In this document: positions 46,705-55,493 of the stretch, one piece after another
How the letters are laid out: each line of letters opens with the position of its first letter
Numbering within the stretch: position 1 is the first letter of the stretch
Assembly: GCA_949358305.1 (NCBI GenBank)
Contig: OX442322.1
Span: 5,208,001-5,272,000 of the forward strand
Direction: 5' to 3'
Length of the DNA: 64,000 nt
From: Strigamia acuminata
Lineage: Eukaryota; Arthropoda; Chilopoda; Geophilomorpha; Linotaeniidae
Position numbers and translations under genes: made by a program
The notes under the pieces: model-generated
Told to the model about the DNA's origin: nothing
Databases searched by the model: none
What the model saw: only the letters and a program-made list of their open reading frames with translations

Positions 46705-47234
46705 TGTAGCAGAGTAGGGCGCAGAATATCGGTGAATTATCACCGGGAAGCGTGGAAAATGGGGCCGTGCTGCGCGCACGGACGTAGGCGATACGACGCG
46801 TATCGTAAGCGAGACGGTGCGTAGCTTATGGCCACTTATAGCGCACTAAACTGGCACACAATGTGCTTTAAAGCAAAGGCAATGATAACAAAATATAAAA
46901 CACTTTACTAAAATAAGAATACATTACATAAATGGTGTGAAAAACAATCAAGCAGCACACAGCCGTGTGCTGCGCCATCTTGGATTAGGATAACAGTGAT
47001 GGTGGCACTCTGGTGCCGGAAATTAGCATTAATAAAGGATAAATCATTGGACTGAAGAACAAATCATATCAAAACAGGACAAGAGTATGGAATTACATAC
47101 GAGACAGCGTAAAACGAATAGTAACATCGAGATCAATTAAATAAGAACTAAAACACGCTGTATATCTAAACATAACAGAAAATCAAGGAAATAACAAATA
47201 TATTCATCGATACAAATTGGTCTTCTGACCAACA
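46705..47234 (-). repeat. D 5' LTR (530 bp)
   Basis: Intact LTR, TGTTGGTCAGAAGACC to CTCTGCTACA on the minus strand, matching the interrupted copy at 39475-40475; followed by TSD GAATC. Confidence 0.92.
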
Positions 47235-47239
47235 GAATC

Positions 47240-48029
47240 AACGCTGGATAATCCGTACAGGCAGTAAGGACATTTGTCGTTTATTTGAGGACGTTTTTGG
47301 CGGAATTATAAGCCTTTTTATTTGCGAGACAACGAAAAGTAGCTTTCACGATGACGTCACGATCCAAGATGGCGGCGTCCATCGTTTCTCGCAGATAGCT
47401 GAAGAAGTGTGCTGTTTAGAGTCAGAAGTGTGTCCATTCGTCGATCAGATCAACGTGGGGACGCACGCACATCGTTGGAAAGCACCAACGAACGTTTTAG
47501 GTGCGGAACACGTCGCACGAACGATCGGGAGCCGAGCGCCGAGACGCGGCCGAGACGAGCGAAGATCCGCGTGCCTGCAAAACAGGAAAGCTTCGCCGAT
47601 AGCGAACGCACTCGCGACGATCGCGACGGCGAGTTTCGAGATGGTTTGGGCCGAGGATTTGACGGCCAGCGCCGGGAACGACGGAAAACGTCAGACGTAG
47701 ATTCGGGACGAAAATCAATTGGATTTTGCGTGGATTCAGCGTTGGATTGTTACAGTGGACTGTAAGAACTGTTTTGAATTTATTGTCTTTATTTTCAGGC
47801 GGAAATATAAGCCCGTCCATCGCGAATTTCCCGAAACGAGTGTTTTCAATAACGTCACCATCCAAGATAGCGGCGCCCAGTGCGATACGGGTCTGAGGCC
47901 GTGCTCGTGTGGTTTTCGAGCCGAAAAGCGGTCGACAGCGTTGGAATTAGCGATGTGGGACCGTAAGAAGACCCAAGGAATCGATTGGGACTGATTTCGA
48001 GACAATTCGGAACATTTTTCGGCGAAAAC
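47240..48029. repeat. T: ~0.5 kb tandem repeat, fragment 2
   Basis: Two units align at ~498 bp spacing: GGCGGAATTATAAGCC...GATGACGTCACGATCCAAGATGGCGGC (47296-47376) and GGCGGAAATATAAGCC...TAACGTCACCATCCAAGATAGCGGC (47800-47874). The first has a perfect CRE (TGACGTCA, 47352-47359) beside a YY1/Pho-like site and a TATA-like ATTATAAG upstream, so each unit looks like a promoter or LTR. Open frames here are not convincing. Ends at AAAAC (48025-48029), the TSD of E. Confidence 0.6.
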
Positions 48030-48340
48030 TGTTGAAATATCGTGTATATATATGTATCGTATTATCAAGCAGTGACACTTCATACTTATTGTGACCTTTT
48101 GTTTATGTTTGCTTTTGGCTAAAACTAATAGCCGTGATTATGTTTACAAGTGTGTTTGTATTTATCACCATAAGGTGGCGTCGTATACCTATTGGCATGT
48201 CATGTGACAAGAGAATAAAACACTCACTCTTTACTATGTTTTCAACCAGGTAACAAATTGTGCACTTTATTTCCAAGCTACAGTTTTCTACACCACTGCA
48301 GAAACTCGGAATTCATTGTGATTTCCAACACAATTCAACA
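48030..48340 (+). repeat. E 5' LTR (311 bp)
   Basis: TGTTGAAATATCG...AATTCAACA. Contains an AATAAAACACTCACTC signal near 48214. Confidence 0.92.
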
Positions 48341-48341
48341 A

Positions 48342-48352
48342 GGTTATGGGCC
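48342..48352 (+). promoter_or_regulatory. E primer binding site, internal initiator tRNA-Met
   Basis: GGTTATGGGCC one base after the LTR, complementary to the anticodon-arm sequence GGCCCATAACC of initiator tRNA-Met: copia-style priming by a cleaved tRNA half. Confidence 0.75.
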
Positions 48353-48773
48353 AGAAATTGTAAGAAAACATTTGGAATCATTTTCATCAAATTAGAGAGG
48401 TTTTGAAAAATTTCCTCTAATTATTCAAAATGGCGGCGCCCATGATGAATGTGACCAGCTTGTGCTTGTGCCAGTATAACCAGGGTTGGAGAACAATTGA
48501 GAAAATACGCGAGAAGTCTAATGCAACGAGGAGCGCAGCAGGAAAGCATCTCGAAGACAACGTTTATGAACAATTTTCGTGTTTATTTTCGATATTAATA
48601 TATCATTAGCTTAGTGTTGTGCTAGAGTTGATACTAACTTAGTCTAAGAGCGAACTAACCTCGCAACACTGCACCTAGTTGCGAAAATTCAGTAGACAAA
48701 GTGTTTTTGACGAATACAAGTGTGCGTTTTGAGTTGGAAACAAAGTTTGAGCATTTTACAAGCGCAAATCACG
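48353..48773 (+). other. E leader
   Basis: Non-coding leader containing AAAATGGCGGCGCCCATGATG near 48428, related to the motif shared by the LTRs of other families. No gene seen. Confidence 0.6.
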
Positions 48774-51700
48774 ATGGAATCGGACAAGTTGGACAGGAAA
48801 GTTACACTATTGAATCGGACAAATTATGATGGTTGGAAGCAACAGATAAAGGTTCTGTTGATGCACCATGGCTGTTGGGCGTTTACAGACGGAACACAAG
48901 AAGCACTAGCCCCTGGAGCGTCGTGGAGAGATCGATCCGACTACCAGTTGCGAAAGGGAAGGGCTTTCAGTCTGATCTATTATTCAATCGAGGAGCAATA
49001 CCACGAGCTGCTCAACGGGATTGAAGACGCCAAAACTGCATGGGACACTCTAAAGACAAATTTCGAGCCAGTTTCGAGGGCGCGTATAATACGTTTACTG
49101 GACGAATTTTTTAGTCTCAAGTACCATCCAGCCACGGAGACAATTGGGATTTTTGCCGCGAAAATTAGGAATGCTGCAAAGAAATTGGCGGATGTCAAAC
49201 ATCAGTTGGAAAACTTATATCAAGCCTTTCAGTTGATTCGTTATTTGCCACAGGATTTTCAATCGATTGTGCAAAGTATATACAGATGGGAAGACAAAGA
49301 CTTTACACTGAAAAAGGTTGAAGTGGAGTTAGTGGCAGAAGAAGGTCGACTTGCGCAACAGAGAAGGGATTCGGGCCAGGGGCCAATCGTCGATGCCTTC
49401 AGCACAGGGCCAAACAACTCCAACGCGAAAAATAACGATAACACGCCAAAGTTCCAGCAACAACAGCAACAAGGGAATAGTAGCCAAAACAATCGTGGGT
49501 TTGGAGGAGGACAAAGAGGTGGACGATCGAATTATCGTGGAAACAAGAACACAAGGAATTTTCGAGGAAACACCACCGGATCATCACCACGGGGGCCGTG
49601 TTTCCGATGCAATCAGCCAGGACACTAGGCGAGGGATTGCACAGTCCAACTCACACCAGCTAATAACCAAAACACGAATACTGTAGAAGAATTGGACACG
49701 GAGATGATGAATGTTGGCTTCCTTACCGAATTGAGTGAAGAGGAGATGCTGCAGTGCGGCGCAACAAACAGTTGTTGGATCTATGACACCGGGGCTACTG
49801 GGCATTTCTGTAAGGATAGGAATCAATTCGTAAATTTCCAAGAAATGAAAGGCACCATTAGCCAAGCAGATAAAAAGACATTGATACAAATCCAAGGAGT
49901 AGGAGATGTGTGCGTAATGTGTGTGGTGGGAAATGACACAATTCCAATCACATTGAAAAAGGTATATTATGCGCCGGATTTGAGAAGAAATCTATTGTCG
50001 GGACCTTGCATCGACGAAGCCAGATGCAAAGTGGCAATTGGCTCAGGAATAGTGAAAATCTACGATCCACAATGGAAGAGACAATTGATGGAAGCTGTTA
50101 AAAAGGACAGACTTTATTATGTCAAAACAAGTGATTTGAAACCCGACATTGAAAAATTGAAGTTGATAGAAAGCAACAAGCCGAGTACTGGTCAACAACA
50201 AACACAACAAACACAAGAATCGACCAGCTCAACCAAAAAGGCATCCAACCCAGAAGAAGCCAGATTGTGGCACGAGAGACTTGGACACATCCACTTCCCA
50301 AGCGTGCAAGAAATGAGTAAGCGAGATGCGGTAGTTGGACTACCAATTTTGGACGTGCCAATCACGCAATGTGATGTTTGCACGCTGGCGAAGAAAAAGG
50401 CCATCTCTCATAAATCTTTACCAGGAATTAGGTCGAAGCAACCGTTGGAACTTTTACACATGGATATGTGCGGGGCTTTTTCAACGCCAACACTTTCGGA
50501 AAATAGGTATTTTCTTACCATTACGGATGATTTTCCCCGTTATTCCACGGTTTACCTAATGAAACAAAAGGATGAAGTGTTCGGTATTTTCCAAAAACAC
50601 GCAAAACGGATTGAAAGACTACTCGGAAAACCAATCTTGGCCATCCGCACGGACAATGAGATGGAGTTTTGTTCGAATAAGTTTGGAGAGTATCTTGACC
50701 AACAAGGGATCGCACACGAAAGGACAAATGCGTACACACCCGCCCAGAACGGAGTTTCTGAGAGATTAAACCAAACATTAGCAAATGGAATGCAAGCGCT
50801 CATTTATGACGCACAACTGGAACATCGCTTTTGGGGCGAGGCAATTTTAACTTTCAACTATCTCAGGAATAGGATTGCCAAGTTAAACTCGGACAAAACA
50901 CCAATGGAGTTATATTATGGCCGCAAACCATCACTTCGGCACTTACGAAAATTTGGAAGTTTATGTTTTGTGCAAAAGCGAGTACGTGATGGAAAAATCG
51001 ACAACAAAGGACTCCATGGCATCATGTTAGGATATTCCAGAATCACAAAGGGATACAGAGTCTGGTTACCCGATTTTTCAAAAGTTATTGAGACCAGCGA
51101 CGTTAAATTCGTTGAGAGCAGGCGCGGAGTTGAAGGCGTGCTGGGCCTACCGGAGAGATATACGACATACATTGACAATCTCAATGATAATCTGGATAAC
51201 GACAATGATCGTCAATACTACTCCGACGAGGATGTGAGGCCACCGCTACCCCCGCCACAACCTATCAAGAAGAAAGAGGGAGAAGAATTACCTCCAGTCA
51301 GGTTGAAGTTTAGACTGCCGGAAGATGCATTGCGACACAACTTGCCAGCAGTAAAGCAACCAAACGTTTTGCAACAACCTGGACAGGTTCTTCCAAACCC
51401 AATTCCGACCATACCAGCTCTCGTATGGAAAAAGACTGAGAAGGCAAGACCAACAGGTCAGAAAGACATTGAGTATACAATCGAGGGATATGATAAGCCG
51501 AGACTGCGTTCAATTCCGGAAGTCAAACGCTATTGTGTGGAGCACAATCTTCGCATTCCGGAACACCTTTTTGACGACAAAAGGAAAAAGAAGCCTTCCG
51601 AGTCGAATGTAACTGCGGATGACATTGACGTTGACTTGGAGGCAAATCATCTCAAAGTATTTATACCAACGCGCTTTGAACAAGTCGCCAATGCACCTGA

Positions 51701-53237
51701 AAAACAACAGTGGGATCAAGCGATGTGCAACGAGATTGATACGATGCACGAGCGTAAGGTGTGGGAGTTGGTTCCACCGCTGCCAGACACCAAGATAATT
51801 GGCTGCAAGTGGATATACACCACCAAGCAGAACGACGAGGGGAAAATCGCACGCTACAAAGCGAGACTTGTCGCGCAAGGCTTCTCACAAGTCTACGGCG
51901 AGTCGTACGAAGAAACATTTTCACCAGTAGTCGACTTCTCTATCGTTCGATTTATGTTCACGTTGCTTGTCTGCATGTTGAAGTGGAGTTACATCCAAGC
52001 CGACGTGAAGTGTGCTTACCTCTACGCAAAGCTGCACAAAACTGTTTATATGCGCCAGCCAAAAGGTTTCGTTTGCCAAGGCAAGGAGAATTACGTCTGT
52101 AAACTTCTCCGTGCAATTTACGGTTTGCACCAGTCAGGACGTGAATGGGGAATTGAATTGGAGGACACTTTGCTTGGACTCGGACTGCAACACGTAAATT
52201 GGTGTAACTGCGTCTATAAATATGGAAACATCGCATATTTAATAGTCTACGTGGACGACATTGTAGTTTTTGGAAAGCAGTATGAAGATGCCATGAATGT
52301 GTTGAACATGGTCAAAACACAATTCAATTTGGTCATTTTTGGACAGACAAAAAAATTGTTAGGCGTCGAATTTACCTCATATAGAGAGCAGATGGTGTTA
52401 CATCAAAAGACCTACATCAATAAAGTCTTGTTGAGATTCGACGACCACTTGAAGTTAGTGAAGATTCGATCGCAGCCAATGGTAAAATCTACCATTCTCA
52501 CCAAACAGCAATGTCCCAACACGATCGAAGACTTTTGGATTATGGAGAAAATTCCCTACTGGAATCTACTGGGATGTTTGGCATTTATTGGATCAAGAAC
52601 CAGGCCCGATTTAACCTATGCCATCAACATCCTTAGCCAATTTCAGTCCAATCCGGGATGGGACCATTGGATTGCATTGCTGGATTTGCTTAGTTACCTC
52701 AGGACAACAAAGAGCCTTGGATTGATGCTCTTCCCGAATGATCGTGTCAAGGTCGTTGGCTACAGCGATTCCGACTATGCAAACAACAGAGATGATCGTA
52801 TTTCTATTGGAGGAACTATTGTGTTGCTCGGAAATTCACCCGTATATTGGAGAACGTTCAAACAACGAAACGTCACTTTATCAACCATGGAGGCAGAATA
52901 TGTAGCTCTTACTGAAACAGTAAAAGACTACATATGGATTCTAAGAGTGCTGTACGAAATTGTTCCCGAATTAGCGGATAAATTCAATCACCATGTGTTA
53001 TGCGATAACATATCGACAGTTGATTTTACAAAGTCAAACGTCGAGAATCGCAAAACGAAGCATATCGACGTGCGATATCACTTCATTCGGGAGCTAGTGA
53101 GAAGAGATAATCTTCAGATTACACACGTGGGCACTAAGTGCAATCTTGCGGATATTTTCACAAAATCCGTGGATAAAACCGATTTAGTATATTTCTGTAA
53201 TCGTTTCTTGGTTGATATGAATGTATTAAGCGCTTGA
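48774..53237 (+). pseudogene. Copia-1 E gag-pol, one nonsense codon in the zinc knuckle
   Basis: Starts at ATG 48774 (MESDKLDRKV); upstream in-frame codons back to 48720 are leader. Gag with Gln/Asn-rich stretch, then knuckle CFRCNQPGH followed by TAG (49626-49628) where A has TGG (Trp) and then ARDC. The frame then stays open to 53237. Protease WIYDTGATGHFC; integrase zinc segment (WHERLGHIHF...CDVC); catalytic Asp/Asp/Glu in HMDMCGAF, RTDNEMEF (Gly-to-Glu change next to the Asp compared with A), SERLNQT; reverse transcriptase GCKWIYTTK, DVKCAYLYAKLHKTVYMR, catalytic YVDDIVVF; RNase H (SDSDYANN, STMEAEYVAL, CNLADIFTK). About 1,487 positions. Only low readthrough of the TAG could yield Gag-Pol. 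Confidence 0.93.
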
Positions 53238-53243
53238 TATTAC

Positions 53244-53250
53244 GAGGGGG
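53244..53250 (+). promoter_or_regulatory. E polypurine tract
   Basis: GAGGGGG just after the stop codon, followed by CCGAT and the LTR. Confidence 0.65.
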
Positions 53251-53255
53251 CCGAT

Positions 53256-53566
53256 TGTTGAAATATCGTGTATATATATGTATCGTATTATCAAGCAGTG
53301 ACACTTTATACTTATTGTGACTTTTTGTTTATGTTTGCATTTGGCTAAAACTAATAGCCGTGATTATGTTTACAAGTGTGTTTGTATTTATCACCATAAG
53401 GTGGCGTCGTATACCTATTGGCATGTCATGTGACAAGAGAATAAAACACTCACTCTTTACTATGTTTTCAACCAGGTAACAAGGTGTGCACTTTATTTCC
53501 AAGCTACAGTTTTCTACACCACTGCAGAAACTCGGAATTCATTGTGATTTCCAACACAATTCAACA
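53256..53566 (+). repeat. E 3' LTR (311 bp)
   Basis: Same ends and length as the 5' LTR, followed by TSD AAAAC. Confidence 0.92.
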
Positions 53567-53571
53567 AAAAC

Positions 53572-53665
53572 AAAGCGTTTTTTGTCGGCGGTGGTCGAGA
53601 TCGGATTGCCGAGACGTTTTGAAGACGTCGCTCATCGAGAGAGAGCATTCCAACGTAGAGCAAAA
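53572..53665. repeat. T: tandem repeat, fragment 3 (end)
   Basis: Continuation after E. GTTTTTTGTCGGCGGTGG resembles GGTTTTTCGGCGGAGG in fragment 1, so it may start a third unit. The right boundary with the next sequence is approximate. Confidence 0.4.
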
Positions 53666-53832
53666 TAGTGGGTTTGTGGGGGTCCTGAAACAGTGGTTGG
53701 TGGTGAGGGGGGGTGGGGGGTGGTGAGGGTTAAGTGGGGAGGGGGAGATAAGGGGAGGGGGGGATAAGGGAAGGGGGAGATAAGGGGAGGGGAAGATAAG
53801 GGGAGGGGGAGATAAGGGGAGAGCTAAGTGGG
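53666..53832 (+). repeat. G-rich simple repeat (GGGGAGATAAGGGGAG-type)
   Basis: Purine-rich plus strand with more than ten G-runs of four or more, including tandem GGGGGAGATAAGGGGAG units. Several G-quadruplexes are possible. Marks the border between the retrotransposon stack and the right-hand locus. Confidence 0.75.
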
Positions 53833-53834
53833 GG

Positions 53835-54250
53835 TGACTAATTGCTTCAATCAATTAGATCATTAGATCATTGTGTCTTAGTCTATTATTTGTTATTGTT
53901 GTTTTACTTTACTTAAGTGCCTGGTTGTTTTTCCCAAAATTCAAAGGACCCTTAGGTTACTTTTAACTAAAGGCAGGATATTATTGGCTAGTCATCTTTG
54001 ATCACTTGGAATCATCAATCAATTAGTCTTATCATTTGATCTTTGTATCCTAGACTGTTATTTGTTATTGGTGTTTTTCTTTACTTAAGTGCCCTGTTGA
54101 TGTTTTTCCCAAATTTTCAAAGGACCCTGGTATCATCATTCAATTAGACTTATCATTTGATCATTGTGTCCTAGACTATTATTTGTTATTGTTGTTTTTC
54201 TTTACTTATGTATCATGTTGTTGTTTTTCCTAAATTTTCAATGAACCCAA
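53835..54250 (+). repeat. Three ~130 bp direct repeats upstream of the PC4-like gene
   Basis: Each unit has the order CAATTAG..TTATCATTTGATC.TTGT.TCCTAGACT, TTATTTGTTATTG, TTTACTTAAGTG and TTTTTCCCAAATTTTCAAAGGACCC (starting about 53841, 54017 and 54138). Their place just before a TATA box suggests an enhancer-like or origin-like repeat block; function is inferred. Confidence 0.65.
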
Positions 54251-54317
54251 AGGCTACTTTAAACCAAAGGAGGGATATTATTGGCTTGACATCCTAACCA
54301 GTGAGAAACTAGTAATG

Positions 54318-54325
54318 TATATATA
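54318..54325 (+). promoter_or_regulatory. TATA box of the PC4-like gene
   Basis: TATATATA about 80 bases before the ATG at 54404, with pyrimidine-rich sequence (CTTCTCTTCACTTCTTCC) between. Confidence 0.6.
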
Positions 54326-54403
54326 CCTGCAATTTCCTACACACTTCTCTTCACTTCTTCCATCGCATTTTGGGATACTCACCATTTCTTTCACAAACTA
54401 GCC

Positions 54404-54913
54404 ATGTGTACTACTACAAGCAGCAGAATCCTCTCACTTGGTGGGGAGAATTATTGCCAAATCACCTCATTTTTGTCAACTGTTTTTATCCACCTGAGAC
54501 GTTTTCAATCTTGCTCGAATGGAAAACTTTATCCTAGTTGTGAAGGTATGGCTATGAATACGTCATTATTTTATGATTTCGTGAACCATTGGGAGCAGAT
54601 TTCAAGCGAACTTTCATCTATGAAAAACAATCCAATGAAAACATCATCATCTATTGACTGTGGTGGTGTATTAGTTAGCATAAGCAAGTCAAAAACTGCA
54701 GTTGTATCCATGAAGATATGGTGTTCTTGTATCCCAGGAATGTTTATTATTCTTCCTATTGATCAATGGCGTCAACTCTTGATGTATAAATCATATATAT
54801 TTTCAACCATTGATGTGGCATTGGCAAAGCTGCAAGATTGTAACCCATTTGATGAGGAGGAAACACCTGCTGCAACTGGAATTGAAACTTCAACCACATC
54901 TCGTGTTTTCTGA
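54404..54913 (+). CDS. Probable tandem PC4-like ssDNA-binding/coactivator-fold protein
   Basis: 169 residues, uninterrupted. I read two PC4/Sub1-like repeats. Repeat 1 (about residues 9-62) follows GGENYCQITSFL, VFIHLRRF, NGKLYPSCEGMAMN and HWEQI. Repeat 2 (about 66-130) follows GGVLVSIS, AVVSMKIW, GMFIILPIDQWRQL and a C-terminal STIDVALAKL resembling the DIDDAVRKL end of PC4. The family pattern is strands, then 'G-I-x-L-x-x-x-Q-W-x-x-L', then a helix. PC4 proteins bind single-stranded DNA in transcription and replication; some large DNA viruses and phages carry PC4-like folds. Identification rests on pattern matching, so fold confirmation is needed. An acidic tail (FDEEETPA) ends the protein. 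The 3' side has AT-rich non-coding sequence. Confidence 0.5.
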   Translation: MCTTTSSRILSLGGENYCQITSFLSTVFIHLRRFQSCSNGKLYPSCEGMAMNTSLFYDFVNHWEQISSELSSMKNNPMKTSSSIDCGGVLVSISKSKTAVVSMKIWCSCIPGMFIILPIDQWRQLLMYKSYIFSTIDVALAKLQDCNPFDEEETPAATGIETSTTSRVF

Positions 54914-55189
54914 TGAAAATGATGAAGATTAGATTTCTACTTAATTTGTTATTTGTATTGATATAATGGAAATTGTATACTTTTTGTTTAGATTTTTTGT
55001 ACATATTTCTACTTTATATTAATTATAAGTTAGCGATAAAATTGCTTTATTTTCATTCTACCATTGAATTGGGGTTGTAGTCTCCTTTTTTTTTTAACAT
55101 AATAATGCATATCTCTTCCTTTGAAATACAGCATAAACTGTAATATCATGTATGCATATATTGTTTCTATGATTTCTCACTAGTAGGTG
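54914..55189. other. AT-rich spacer, nothing seen
   Basis: Non-coding sequence after the PC4-like gene. No canonical AATAAA is apparent in the first 60 bases; no repeat or gene recognised. Confidence 0.4.
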
Positions 55190-55493
55190 CGCGAGCAGCT
55201 TGAGGTTATGTGAATGAAAACGAGTAACCTGTGCAGCACTTACGTTGCATGAAGACTAATGAACTGCATGAGGAGTTTGAGCTGGTGTACCATTCACTGT
55301 GTTAACAGGAGTCCATAGCAATCTATTGTTACGCATCACATTTTGCTGAGAACACAACTACTTTCAAGTGAATATTGGAACTCTATTCAATTGGATCTAA
55401 TCGAGCGGATCATACCCACCCAAACTCAACCCGTTGGTGTTATGATATTATGACACGACAACACATTGAACCTCTTCCTGATTCTACAGATGG
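55190..55493 (+). pseudogene. Possible decayed coding segment ending at a splice donor
   Basis: Compositionally unlike its surroundings. One frame reads RCMKTNELHEEFELVYHSLC, a stop, then ESIAIYCYASHFAENTTTFK, a second stop, and a 37-residue run ending PLPDSTDGE. It then meets GATG|GTGAGTAAT, a strong splice-donor match, where the satellite starts. No domain is recognised. It may be a broken gene or an exon whose intron is the satellite. Confidence 0.25.

Larger units (their letters stand above)
39475..47234 (-). mobile_element. D: complete copia-2 element, minus strand
   Basis: Flanked by GAATC at 39470-39474 and 47235-47239. LTRs are 530 bp each; the 3' one is lengthened by solo LTR S. Without S the LTRs differ at about three sites, so insertion was recent. 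Gag-pol is one frame with a single nonsense codon. Confidence 0.92.
48030..53566 (+). mobile_element. E: complete copia-1 element
   Basis: Flanked by AAAAC at 48025-48029 and 53567-53571. Two 311 bp LTRs differ at five positions by eye. Primer site, gag-pol with one nonsense codon, and GAGGGGG polypurine tract are all present. Same family as A. Confidence 0.93.

Noticed and set aside
53561-53854. Pro/Leu/Ser-rich minus-strand open frame
   Set aside because: Arises from the G-rich simple repeat; no domain or start context.
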